A stretch of 50,708 bases of DNA from a virus, in the IMG/VR virus record IMGVR_UViG_3300002514_007974, positions 19,407 to 70,114 of that record; one strand, given 5' to 3'. The translations under genes were made by a program, and so were the position numbers. The first letter of the stretch is position 1; each line of letters begins with the position of its first letter. A model generated the notes under the pieces. That model had not been told where the DNA came from and ran no database searches. It saw only the letters and a program-made list of their open reading frames with translations. Shown one piece after another: positions 7,295-14,605 of the stretch.

Positions 7295-8313
7295 TGATAG
7301 AAGATATGAAGAAAAGAGCATTGATTACTGGTATAACAGGTATGGACGGAAGTTACATGGCAGACCTCCTTTTGTCTAAAGGATACCAAGTATATGGATT
7401 ATCCAGGAATTTACCTCTAGAAAATGATAATGCGTCGCACCTTCATGATGATGTAGAGTTCTTTACAGTTGACATTAGAGATTTTGGTGGTGTAAAATCA
7501 GTGATATCAGACATTCAACCTCATGAAATATACAATTTTGCTTCTCAGTCTTCTGTTTCTTCTTCGTGGAAAGATCCGCTTCTTACTCATCAGACGAACA
7601 CAACCGGAGTTCTAAACTTATTAGAATCAATTAGAGAGGTGAATAAGAATATTAAGTTTTTTCAGGCTAGTTCGTCAGAAATGTTTGGCGAACTTATCGG
7701 CGAGAAATCCCCAGCGAAGCAAAGCGAAATAACTCCATTTTGGCCTAAGAATCCCTATGCTTCTTCTAAACTATACGCTCATTGGATTACTAAAAACTAT
7801 AGAGATGCATACGGAATATTTTGTTGTTGCGGTATATTGTTTAATCATGAGAGCGAAAGACGTGGGAAAAATTTCGTTAGTAGGAAGATAACTTCTGAAA
7901 TAGCTAAAATATATTTAGGAATGTCAAATGGATTTTCTCTTGGAGATATAAGCGTGAAGCGTGATTGGGGATATGCCAAAGATTATGTTGACGCCATCTG
8001 GCGCATGCTACAGCAGAGTGAGGAATCTTTCTGCTCTGGCAAGAGGGGAGATTTTGTGATAGCAACCGGCGTTACGAGGTCTATCAGGGATTTCTTATCA
8101 ACTGCGTTCGGCGTAATAGGGGTAGAAAGGTGGGATGATTATGTACAATATGACACCGAACTTCTCAGACCGGATGACACCCGCGTATTGTGCGGCGATC
8201 CATCTAAGATTGAAAAAATTCTTGGATGGCGCCCAACAACTTCTTTTGAAGAGATAGTGAAAAGAATGGTAGAGCATGATATAGATATCTTAGGGGGAGA
8301 TCTTGATCTCTAA
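7294..8313 (+). CDS. GDP-mannose 4,6-dehydratase-like SDR (copy 1)
   Basis: ATG 7294 overlaps the preceding TAA by one base. ATG 7306 and an upstream ATG at 7273 are alternatives. About 339 residues with the extended-SDR plan: ITGITGMDGSYMADLLLSKGY binds NAD(P), FASQSSV and FFQASSSEMFG follow, and YASSK is the catalytic YxxxK. GILFNHESERRG and KRDWGYAKDYVDAIWRM are characteristic of GDP-mannose dehydratases. It would turn GDP-mannose into GDP-4-keto-6-deoxymannose. A second, more canonical copy lies at 10225, so this one may have shifted to another NDP sugar or reaction step. Confidence 0.8.
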   Translation: MIEDMKKRALITGITGMDGSYMADLLLSKGYQVYGLSRNLPLENDNASHLHDDVEFFTVDIRDFGGVKSVISDIQPHEIYNFASQSSVSSSWKDPLLTHQTNTTGVLNLLESIREVNKNIKFFQASSSEMFGELIGEKSPAKQSEITPFWPKNPYASSKLYAHWITKNYRDAYGIFCCCGILFNHESERRGKNFVSRKITSEIAKIYLGMSNGFSLGDISVKRDWGYAKDYVDAIWRMLQQSEESFCSGKRGDFVIATGVTRSIRDFLSTAFGVIGVERWDDYVQYDTELLRPDDTRVLCGDPSKIEKILGWRPTTSFEEIVKRMVEHDIDILGGDLDL

Positions 8314-10165
8314 GGGCGAGACCTATATCATAAGCGAGATAGGAATCAATCATAACGGGAGTCTTAAGACGGCACTCGAATTGATTGAAGCTTCCGCCGC
8401 TGCGGGTGTCGATGCTGTTAAGTTTCAAAAAAGAAAACTTGAAAATATATATGCGAAAAGTATCCTTGACAACCCCAATTCGGCGGAGTGGAATTTTGAT
8501 TATCTGATTCCTCTCTTGAAAGAATTCGAATTGACTCATGAAGAATATTATGTAATAAAAAAGAAATGTGATGATCTTAATTTAGAACTAATTATCACTC
8601 CTTTTGATGAAGATTCTGCTACTTTTGCGCATGAGTTAGGCATAAGTGCTTTCAAGATCGCTTCTGCCGACATGACAAATTATTCACTAATACGGAAATG
8701 CGCTTCCTTTGGAATACCACTTATAATTTCCACGGGAATGTGGAATGAAGAAGATATAAGAAAGTGTGTAAGTTATTGTGATACATTAGAATTTGAATAT
8801 ACTTTGCTTCTTGCCAACTCAACCTATCCAACTCCTTATGAATCTCTAAATTTGGGATTTTTTGATACACTAAAAAGCATTCATTCCTCAGTTGGATATT
8901 CGGGTCACGAAAGGGGCACCTTTATCCCCATTGCCGCAGTTGCCAAGGGCGCCACGATTGTAGAGAAGCATATAACCTTTGACAGATATGCGGAAGGACC
9001 CGATCACAAAGCTTCTATGTATCCTGAAGAATTTAGGGAAATGGTGGATAATATAAGAAATCTTGATCTTGCCATGGGAGATGGAAAGAAAGTTAACCAG
9101 GCGGAGACTTTGGCAAAGGAAGCTTTCGCTAGGTCGGCGGTGGCAGTGACCGATTTGAAGGTGGGTCATATTTTGTCACTGGAGGATGTGGACTATAAAT
9201 CACCAGGGAAAGGAATCTTTCAGCATGAAATTGAAGATTTTATCGGTCGCCCTCTAAAGAGAAATATCAAAGAGGGTGGATATATCGCAAGCAAAGATTT
9301 TGAAGAAATTGTTCCCATCAAGGAATGGAAGATTCCCGATTTTACTAAAAGGTGGGGAGTGAAATGTCGCTTCCATGATTATGATGAATATGAATCGGTC
9401 AAATCACCCGTGGTAGAGTTTCACTGTTCCGAGACGGATCTAGATGTTGACTTTACGGGAGAAAGCAAGCACTCTCAACTCGTTGTCCACGCGCCGGAAA
9501 TAGTAGGAAGAGAACTCGTGGATCTCTGTTCTGATGACCCAAGAATCGTGAAGAACTCCATAGATATACTGCAAAAAACCATAAGCAAGACTCTCCAGAT
9601 GGCACAGAGATTCCCATCTGCGAAACCAAAGATTGTTATGCACTTGGGGGGAATGAGTTTGAAGCACGTCCTTAGTGAGAAACCAAACGAACTAATGATC
9701 GAGAAATCGATAGATAATTTTAAAAAACTGAAGTTCAATAACGCAGACGTAGAAATACTACCAGAAAACCTTCCGCCCAGACCGTGGTACTTGGGAGGAC
9801 AGTGGTTTCAGTATGGATTTATGCCCGCAGAAGATATGATTAGATTTTGCGAACATTTCGATTTAGGGATGACTTTTGATATTTGCCATGCGGGACTTTA
9901 CTGTAATCATAGTGGAGTGGATTTGAAGGATTATAGTAAAGACGTATTGCACCTTGTTAAGCACGTACACATCTCCGATGCCCGAGGAATAGACGGCGAA
10001 GGAGTTGGCATAGGGGAGGGAAATATAAAATTTGAAGAAATTTTAGATGTTTTGCGACCTGGTGATTTTTCGTGGGTAACTGAAATATGGAGCGGACACT
10101 TACATCAGGGATGCGGGACATATAAGTCTATGCACCAACTGAAGAAATTCTCTTCTTTACTGTAG
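8303..10165 (+). CDS. neuB: NeuB-type nonulosonate synthase fused to a TIM-barrel isomerase/epimerase
   Basis: The start is TTG 8303 just after GGGGGAGA, because no ATG or GTG is available near the family N-terminus. Residues ~8-270 are NeuB: ISEIGINHNG, VKFQKRKLE, GYSGHE and IVEKHITFDR, which include the metal-site histidines. Residues ~275-340 form the SAF/antifreeze-like domain (RSAVAVTDLKVG to GGYIASKD). Residues ~350-620 form a second TIM barrel of the AP-endonuclease-2/xylose-isomerase type, with candidate metal ligands in ILPENL, FDICHAG, HVHISDA and TEIW. Usual NeuB has about 350 residues. NeuB condenses phosphoenolpyruvate with an N-acyl hexosamine. The added barrel may supply or modify that sugar, but this is inference. 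Confidence 0.85.
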   Translation: MISKGETYIISEIGINHNGSLKTALELIEASAAAGVDAVKFQKRKLENIYAKSILDNPNSAEWNFDYLIPLLKEFELTHEEYYVIKKKCDDLNLELIITPFDEDSATFAHELGISAFKIASADMTNYSLIRKCASFGIPLIISTGMWNEEDIRKCVSYCDTLEFEYTLLLANSTYPTPYESLNLGFFDTLKSIHSSVGYSGHERGTFIPIAAVAKGATIVEKHITFDRYAEGPDHKASMYPEEFREMVDNIRNLDLAMGDGKKVNQAETLAKEAFARSAVAVTDLKVGHILSLEDVDYKSPGKGIFQHEIEDFIGRPLKRNIKEGGYIASKDFEEIVPIKEWKIPDFTKRWGVKCRFHDYDEYESVKSPVVEFHCSETDLDVDFTGESKHSQLVVHAPEIVGRELVDLCSDDPRIVKNSIDILQKTISKTLQMAQRFPSAKPKIVMHLGGMSLKHVLSEKPNELMIEKSIDNFKKLKFNNADVEILPENLPPRPWYLGGQWFQYGFMPAEDMIRFCEHFDLGMTFDICHAGLYCNHSGVDLKDYSKDVLHLVKHVHISDARGIDGEGVGIGEGNIKFEEILDVLRPGDFSWVTEIWSGHLHQGCGTYKSMHQLKKFSSLL

Positions 10166-10224
10166 GTTATGTTAGTATTTAAAGTAAATGAAATTGTGAG
10201 TTATACTACTGTAAAGGATGCCGA
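10166..10224 (+). other. 59-base spacer with a possible weak -10
   Basis: This spacer is long for this window. It holds TATACT at 10202-10207 but no good -35 seventeen bases before it, then AAAGGAT shortly before ATG 10225. An internal promoter is possible but not demonstrated, and no terminator hairpin was seen. Confidence 0.2.
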
Positions 10225-11205
10225 ATGAAGACAGCGATTGTAACGGGCGTAACGGGTCAAGATGGATCTTATCTGGCGGAGTTTCTTTTATCAAAAGGAT
10301 ATCGGGTAGTTGGACTAAAAAGAAGAACCTCTCTAATAAACACGGAGAGGATAGACCACATCTATGAAGACACCAATCTAAAATTAGAATATTATGATTT
10401 AGATGATACAGGGTGTATATATAAATTCATACAGAAGTATGAACCAGATGAAATATATAATCTTGGCGCGCAATCTCATGTAAGAGTATCTTTCGATATC
10501 CCCGAACATACAGTCAATACTGTTGCTTTAGGTCCCTTACGGATTCTTGAGGCGATAAAAAATATCAATGATAAAATTAAGTTTTATCAGGCGTCATCTT
10601 CTGAAATGTTTGGAAACAATCCTAACCCACCACCACAAGGGTTTAACGAGGATTCAAAGTTGATGCCCGCATCTCCCTATGCCTGCGCGAAGGTATTTGC
10701 TCATAGTTTAGTAAGAAACTATAGAGATTCTTACGGGATGCATGTGTCTAGTGGGATACTCTTTAATCATGAGTCCCCCCGAAGAGGCGAGACATTTGTA
10801 ACTAGGAAGATAACGATGGCCGCGGCTAGAATAAAACTTGGGTTACAAAGTAAGTTGTGTTTGGGAAATTTAGATTCTCAAAGAGATTGGGGACATGCTA
10901 AAGATTATGTCGAGGCGATGTGGGCAATGCTTCAACAACCAGATCCCGATGATTATGTCATAGCGACTGGCGAATGTTATTCTGTCAAGGAATTTTTAGA
11001 AGAAGTTTTTACATATGCTGGGATGGATCCATATGAATATTTAGACATTGATGAGCGGTTGTTCCGCCCCCAAGAGGTTCCCTATTTGCTAGGGGATAGT
11101 TCGAAGGCACGCGCAAAATTAGGATGGAAACCAAAGTATACTTTTTCATCTCTCGTGAGAGAGATGTACGATGTGGATAGCAAGAAAGTTGAGGGGTATT
11201 TGTGA
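10225..11205 (+). CDS. gmd: GDP-mannose 4,6-dehydratase (copy 2)
   Basis: A 326-residue extended SDR with VTGVTGQDGSYLAEFLLSKG, the exact nucleotide-binding opening of Gmd. VVGLKRRTSLINTERIDHIY, QASSSEMFGN, the catalytic YACAK and ILFNHESPRRGETFVTRKIT follow. It converts GDP-mannose into GDP-4-keto-6-deoxy-mannose, the branch point for fucose, rhamnose and perosamine. The cassette also has an aminotransferase-like gene (6362), so a perosamine-like product is conceivable. It has no visible fucose synthase. The stop overlaps the GTG of the following cupin gene (GTGA). Confidence 0.9.
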   Translation: MKTAIVTGVTGQDGSYLAEFLLSKGYRVVGLKRRTSLINTERIDHIYEDTNLKLEYYDLDDTGCIYKFIQKYEPDEIYNLGAQSHVRVSFDIPEHTVNTVALGPLRILEAIKNINDKIKFYQASSSEMFGNNPNPPPQGFNEDSKLMPASPYACAKVFAHSLVRNYRDSYGMHVSSGILFNHESPRRGETFVTRKITMAAARIKLGLQSKLCLGNLDSQRDWGHAKDYVEAMWAMLQQPDPDDYVIATGECYSVKEFLEEVFTYAGMDPYEYLDIDERLFRPQEVPYLLGDSSKARAKLGWKPKYTFSSLVREMYDVDSKKVEGYL

Positions 11206-11567
11206 GATTTTATTTTGAACGCCCGTGGGGGAAATATGACATCCTCTATGAGAGTGACGAGTGTAAGGTAAAAATTATAAATGTACACCCAGGAGAAAGG
11301 TTGTCTCTTCAATCTCATGACAGGCGACAGGAATCTTGGACTATTGTGAGTGGAACTGGGAAAATGGTTCTTGGAGAGGATGAAATAGATATATGCTCTG
11401 GAGATAACATTATTATTGACAAAGGACAGAAACACAGGGTTGAAAGCACAGGCATTAATAATTTAGTGTTTATAGAAGTTCAAACGGGAGAGTATTTTGG
11501 GGAAGATGATATAGTTCGGTATGAAGATGATTATGGAAGATTGTCGAAGGAGCAGGATGATGCATGA
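11202..11567 (+). CDS. Mannose-6-phosphate isomerase type II-like cupin
   Basis: GTG 11202 overlaps the gmd stop. The 121-residue protein is a single cupin: RPWGKYDILYES at the start, GERLSLQSHDRRQESWTIVSGTG carrying the metal ligands (QSH and E), then IDKGQKHRVE and VFIEVQTGEYFGEDDIVRYEDDYGR. It corresponds to the isomerase domain of ManC-type bifunctional enzymes without the guanylyltransferase part. It would supply mannose-6-phosphate towards GDP-mannose, the substrate of the adjacent dehydratase. Confidence 0.85.
   Translation: MRFYFERPWGKYDILYESDECKVKIINVHPGERLSLQSHDRRQESWTIVSGTGKMVLGEDEIDICSGDNIIIDKGQKHRVESTGINNLVFIEVQTGEYFGEDDIVRYEDDYGRLSKEQDDA
11547..11552 (+). promoter_or_regulatory. 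Ribosome binding site for the gene at 11560
   Basis: AAGGAG lies seven bases before ATG 11560. This favours that start over upstream in-frame ATGs at 11521, 11527 and 11533, which would overlap the cupin gene more deeply. Confidence 0.6.
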
Positions 11568-12333
11568 ATCGATAGGCAAAGTTCCATGGACTAGAGACGA
11601 CATTGGTTTTGAATTGGAAATGTTTCTAGATATCTATGACCGCCGGCCCATCACAGACAACCAGGGAGGCATGAACTCGGCACACCTATTCCCGACTTGG
11701 TTTTTATGCAAACGATTGCAACCCAGATATATTATAGAGAGCGGAGTATGGAAGGGGTTGGGCACTTGGATGCTCGAACAAGCATCTCCTTGCTCTAGTA
11801 TAATATCCTTAGATCCTGTAACAGAAAACCGTCAGCACACATCACCCGGAGTCGAATATACAACTGAAGACTTTTCGATAAAAGACTGGGATTTCATATC
11901 CAAAGAAGACAAGTCACGTACATTGTGTTTCTTCGACGATCACCAAGGGGCAGGAAGGTTGCGACAAGCACAGAACCTTGGGTTTGGGCATATAATATAT
12001 GAAGATAATTATTCCGATGGAAGAGGGCATGAGGGAAAGTTTGAGTTGCCAAACGAGGACATATCTCCAAAATCTGCTCTCGCCGGTCTAAATACTACTT
12101 TGGGAGAGTGGATACGACAAAATACAGAAATTTATTATGAATTTCCGCCAGTCTATACGGCGCTGAATTCAAGCAGAGGCGCAGAGTGGGCGAATATAAG
12201 TTGGCAAGAATATTTAGATATCACGCCACGTCCCTTATTGTCTCAATACGAAGAAAAATATAAAGTGTTTTATGATGAATCAAACGGATACACTTGGTTA
12301 TGTTATATAAAATTAGGAGAAAAAAAAACATGA
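11560..12333 (+). CDS. Rossmann-fold CmcI/methyltransferase-like protein
   Basis: About 257 residues from the ATG after AAGGAG. IIESGVWKGLGTWMLEQ resembles the EiGvxxGxS nucleotide/SAM-binding loop of cephalosporin-hydroxylase (CmcI)-like and class I methyltransferase proteins, followed by an acidic strand end (IISLDPV). A later segment, CFFDDHQGAGRLRQAQNLGF then IIYEDNYSDGRGHEG, is rich in acidic residues and histidine and could bind metal. The exact reaction is unknown. It closes the sugar cassette and its stop overlaps the next start in ATGA. Confidence is reasonable for the fold and low for the activity. Confidence 0.5.
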   Translation: MHESIGKVPWTRDDIGFELEMFLDIYDRRPITDNQGGMNSAHLFPTWFLCKRLQPRYIIESGVWKGLGTWMLEQASPCSSIISLDPVTENRQHTSPGVEYTTEDFSIKDWDFISKEDKSRTLCFFDDHQGAGRLRQAQNLGFGHIIYEDNYSDGRGHEGKFELPNEDISPKSALAGLNTTLGEWIRQNTEIYYEFPPVYTALNSSRGAEWANISWQEYLDITPRPLLSQYEEKYKVFYDESNGYTWLCYIKLGEKKT

Positions 12334-12509
12334 AACTTTCAGATCAAGCACAGGGCGCTCTCATGATGGCGCTACAAAAATGTCTCATGGAACAAATTGA
12401 TATTGTTCCTATCTTAGAGGAGATGAATTTTATTACGGGGGAGGAGGGACACTTACATGTTGAAAATCCCCCCGTTGTAGAGGTGGAAGAGGAGGAGGGT
12501 GATGCCTAG
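12330..12509 (+). CDS. Small conserved phage protein, copy A
   Basis: A 59-residue protein starting MKLSDQAQGALMMALQKC. ATG 12330 is chosen because it follows AGGAGA (12315-12320) and the paralogue at 13882 starts at the same residue. The N-terminal half looks helical, followed by IDIVPILEEMNF and an acidic tail. I recall similar proteins from T4-like aquatic phages, without a known function. The end overlaps the next gene by eight bases, as in the second copy. Confidence 0.75.
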   Translation: MKLSDQAQGALMMALQKCLMEQIDIVPILEEMNFITGEEGHLHVENPPVVEVEEEEGDA

Positions 12510-12747
12510 ATACACTTATCATTGCGAAGAATGCGATAAGTATTTTGAAACATCTCATGGAATGACCGAAATCCCGTCTCTTAACTGCGAGTGCGGGGAG
12601 ATCTTGGTTAAGGTACCTTCCCTTCCTTTACTATTAGAGGCCACGAAAATTGATAGTAAAACAGGTGATGTAGTTAAGACTTCCATAGAAGAATTTAAAA
12701 AAGACTTGAAAGAGCAGCGCAAAGAAGCATCTGAGAGGGAAGTGTGA
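12502..12747 (+). CDS. FmdB-type zinc ribbon protein, copy A
   Basis: An 81-residue protein. It opens with PRYTYHCEECDKYFETSHGM and then NCECGEIL, giving two CxxC/CxC pairs typical of FmdB putative regulatory zinc ribbons. The C-terminal half (TGDVVKTSIEEFKKDLKEQRKEAS) is helical and charged. ATG 12502 follows GGAGGAGG. It could bind nucleic acid or a partner protein through the zinc ribbon. No specific role is known. It is paralogous to 14048-14290. Confidence 0.8.
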   Translation: MPRYTYHCEECDKYFETSHGMTEIPSLNCECGEILVKVPSLPLLLEATKIDSKTGDVVKTSIEEFKKDLKEQRKEASEREV

Positions 12748-12750
12748 ATT

Positions 12751-13479
12751 ATGATTGATAAAAAAGAAAGAAGCATCGTCAAAGCGCTTTCGTGGCGAGG
12801 ATTCGCAGTGCTTATTTTAGGAATTGTTACCTACGCGGTTACTAAAGATGGGCAGCAGGCGTCGGTTATTACCATCGCTTACCATGGTGTCCAGATCGGC
12901 GCGTTTTTCGTTCATGAGAGGATCTGGAATTATGTAAACTGGGGACGCACTCAAGGGTTATTTGTTCAGATGACAGGACTTAGCGGAGCAGGCAAAACAA
13001 CGATTGCTAAGAAACTTCAACTTCGACTTCAAAAGAGGGGATTTAAGGTGGAGGTGATTGATGGCGATGAATATCGTGAAGGACTGTGTAAAGACTTAGG
13101 GTTTTCTAAGGAAGATAGGAACACCAATATTCGCCGTTTGGGTTTTGTGGGTAAAGTTCTGGCGCGCAATGATGTCATTACTATTATGTCCGCAATCAAT
13201 CCTTATGAGGAGATTCGTAAAGAAGTTCGCCACCTGAGTCGACGAGTGAAGACTGTTTTTATCGATTGCGATATAGAAGAGTTGAAGAAACGCGACACGA
13301 AAGGACTTTATGCCAAGGCACTCCTCCCAGACGGGGATCCTAATAAAATTCATAATTTTACAGGTATTTCGGATCCTTTCGATGCGCCTTTTGTGTGTGA
13401 TTTAACCATTAACACTACCAATGAAGCAGAAAAACAATCTGTGGATAGACTAGAAAAATTTATTTTGGAGAATATATAA
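12751..13479 (+). CDS. cysC: DUF2061 membrane domain fused to adenylylsulfate kinase
   Basis: A 242-residue fusion. Residues ~7-68 are a DUF2061 domain: RSIVKALSWRGFAV, a hydrophobic segment, and VHERIWNYVNWGR. Residues ~70-242 are a full APS kinase with P-loop GLSGAGKTT (76-84), DGDEYREGLCKDLGFS, DRNTNIRR, INPYEEIR and a C-terminal FDAP segment. APS kinase phosphorylates adenosine 5'-phosphosulfate to PAPS, the sulfate donor for sulfotransferases. The DUF2061 part would place it at the membrane. No sulfotransferase is seen in this window. A kinase with another substrate is possible. The last base overlaps the next ATG. Confidence 0.85.
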   Translation: MIDKKERSIVKALSWRGFAVLILGIVTYAVTKDGQQASVITIAYHGVQIGAFFVHERIWNYVNWGRTQGLFVQMTGLSGAGKTTIAKKLQLRLQKRGFKVEVIDGDEYREGLCKDLGFSKEDRNTNIRRLGFVGKVLARNDVITIMSAINPYEEIRKEVRHLSRRVKTVFIDCDIEELKKRDTKGLYAKALLPDGDPNKIHNFTGISDPFDAPFVCDLTINTTNEAEKQSVDRLEKFILENI

Positions 13480-13880
13480 TGAAAAAAAGAGCAATGTTTA
13501 TTGGACGTTGGCAGCCTATGCACGATGGACATAAGTGGTTGATTAGTCAAAAGTTAGATAAAGGAATTCCCGTTCTTATCTGCGTTCGCGACATTCCACC
13601 TGACGAGAAAAACCCGTTTACCACCGAACAGACAGTTGAGATGATCGGGGATGTATACGACGGCCGAGATGTTGAGGTTTTGGTGATATCGGATATAGAG
13701 AGCGTGAATTGGGGAAGAGGAGTTGGATATGAGACAAATGAGCACAAACCACCTCCTGATGTAGGTTTTGTTTCGGCAACGAGCATCCGAGAGTCGATTA
13801 AGAATGGAACAGATAAGTGGAAAGAGAGTGTGGACGGAAAGATTCATGATAAAGTAATTCATTATTTAAAGGAGAATTAA
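13479..13880 (+). CDS. HxGH nucleotidyltransferase (cytidylyltransferase-like)
   Basis: A 133-residue protein with GRWQPMHDGHKWLI (the HxGH nucleotide-binding motif) and SATSIRESI (the ISxTxIR-like motif) near the C-terminus, as in NMN adenylyltransferase and glycerol-3-phosphate or phosphopantetheine-type transferases. It would transfer AMP or CMP to a small phosphorylated substrate. It overlaps the APS kinase gene by one base (TAATG), so the two enzymes are probably made together. The substrate is not apparent. Confidence 0.75.
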   Translation: MKKRAMFIGRWQPMHDGHKWLISQKLDKGIPVLICVRDIPPDEKNPFTTEQTVEMIGDVYDGRDVEVLVISDIESVNWGRGVGYETNEHKPPPDVGFVSATSIRESIKNGTDKWKESVDGKIHDKVIHYLKEN

Positions 13881-13881
13881 A

Positions 13882-14055
13882 ATGAAATTATCAGATCAAG
13901 CGCAAGGAGCGCTTATGATGGCACTTCAAAAGTGTCTTATGGAACAAAGCGATATTATGCCTATATTAGGAGATATGGATTTTGTTACTGATGAAGAGGG
14001 AAATTTACATGTTGAAAATCCACCTTCGTTTGAGGTAAAGACTAAGGATGCCTAA
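13882..14055 (+). CDS. Small conserved phage protein, copy B
   Basis: A 57-residue protein with ATG 13882 after AAAGGAGAAT, clearly paralogous to the gene at 12330. MKLSDQAQGALMMALQKCLM is identical in both, followed by EQSDIMPILGDMDFVT and HVENPP. It is below the size at which many gene finders report. It again overlaps a zinc-ribbon gene by eight bases. Function unknown. Confidence 0.8.
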   Translation: MKLSDQAQGALMMALQKCLMEQSDIMPILGDMDFVTDEEGNLHVENPPSFEVKTKDA

Positions 14056-14290
14056 GTATACTTATTATTGCGATCAGTGTAATGAGTATTTTTCAATAAC
14101 TCACGGAATGACGGAATCTGCGAATCCATGCGAATGCGGTGAGGACCTACGGAAACTTCCATCAGTGCCGCTGTCTTTGGAATCTAAAATTACTAAAAAT
14201 AAAACAGGAGATGTGGTCAAGTCTTCCATAGAAGAATTTAAAAAAGATTTAAAAGCAGAGCGTCGCATTGCATCTAACAAGGAAATATAA
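14048..14290 (+). CDS. FmdB-type zinc ribbon protein, copy B
   Basis: An 80-residue paralogue of 12502-12747: PKYTYYCDQCNEYFSITHGM, NPCECGEDL and TGDVVKSSIEEFKKDLKAERR. All four cysteine positions are retained. The two copies diverge most at the start of the second half. It may keep the original function while the other copy accompanies the inserted kinase genes, but which copy is older is not known. Confidence 0.8.
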   Translation: MPKYTYYCDQCNEYFSITHGMTESANPCECGEDLRKLPSVPLSLESKITKNKTGDVVKSSIEEFKKDLKAERRIASNKEI

Positions 14291-14293
14291 TTT

Positions 14294-14605
14294 ATGATAT
14301 ATATATTTTTGTCAATGTCCGTTATTTTAAACGGTATTTTGGCATGGTTTGTTTATAGACTAATAGGAAAATCACTCCACTATGCAGAAAATATTAGTTT
14401 TCTTGTTGATTGTTTTAGTGATTTTGTGGCTCATTTAGAATCCATTTATAAGATGGAAATGTTTTATGGCGAAGAAACACTGAAGGGACTCTTGGAGCAC
14501 TCAAAGGGTGTGAAAGAGGAACTTGATATCTTCAAAGAAAACTTTCTTTTAGATGCGGCAGATGATAAGGAGACCTTCGATGAAGAGGAGACGACGCAGG
14601 ACTAA
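14294..14605 (+). CDS. Small membrane-anchored phage protein
   Basis: A 103-residue protein with one N-terminal hydrophobic segment (MIYIFLSMSVILNGILAWFVY), then a helical region (KMEMFYGEETLKGLLEHSKG) and an acidic C-terminus. It appears in the same position next to late sigma genes in some T4-like aquatic phages, as far as I recall. It could be an inner-membrane protein facing the cytoplasm. The function is unknown. The 3' end overlaps the sigma gene. Confidence 0.6.
   Translation: MIYIFLSMSVILNGILAWFVYRLIGKSLHYAENISFLVDCFSDFVAHLESIYKMEMFYGEETLKGLLEHSKGVKEELDIFKENFLLDAADDKETFDEEETTQD
14567..14572 (+). promoter_or_regulatory. Ribosome binding site for the late sigma gene
   Basis: AAGGAG with a 7-base spacer to ATG 14580, inside the end of the membrane-protein gene. 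It supports MKRRRRRTNTRGG as the true N-terminus, not the upstream ORF start at 14553. Confidence 0.6.

Noticed and set aside
14553-14579. Earlier start for the late sigma gene
   Set aside because: No ribosome site precedes it, while AAGGAG sits 7 bases before ATG 14580.
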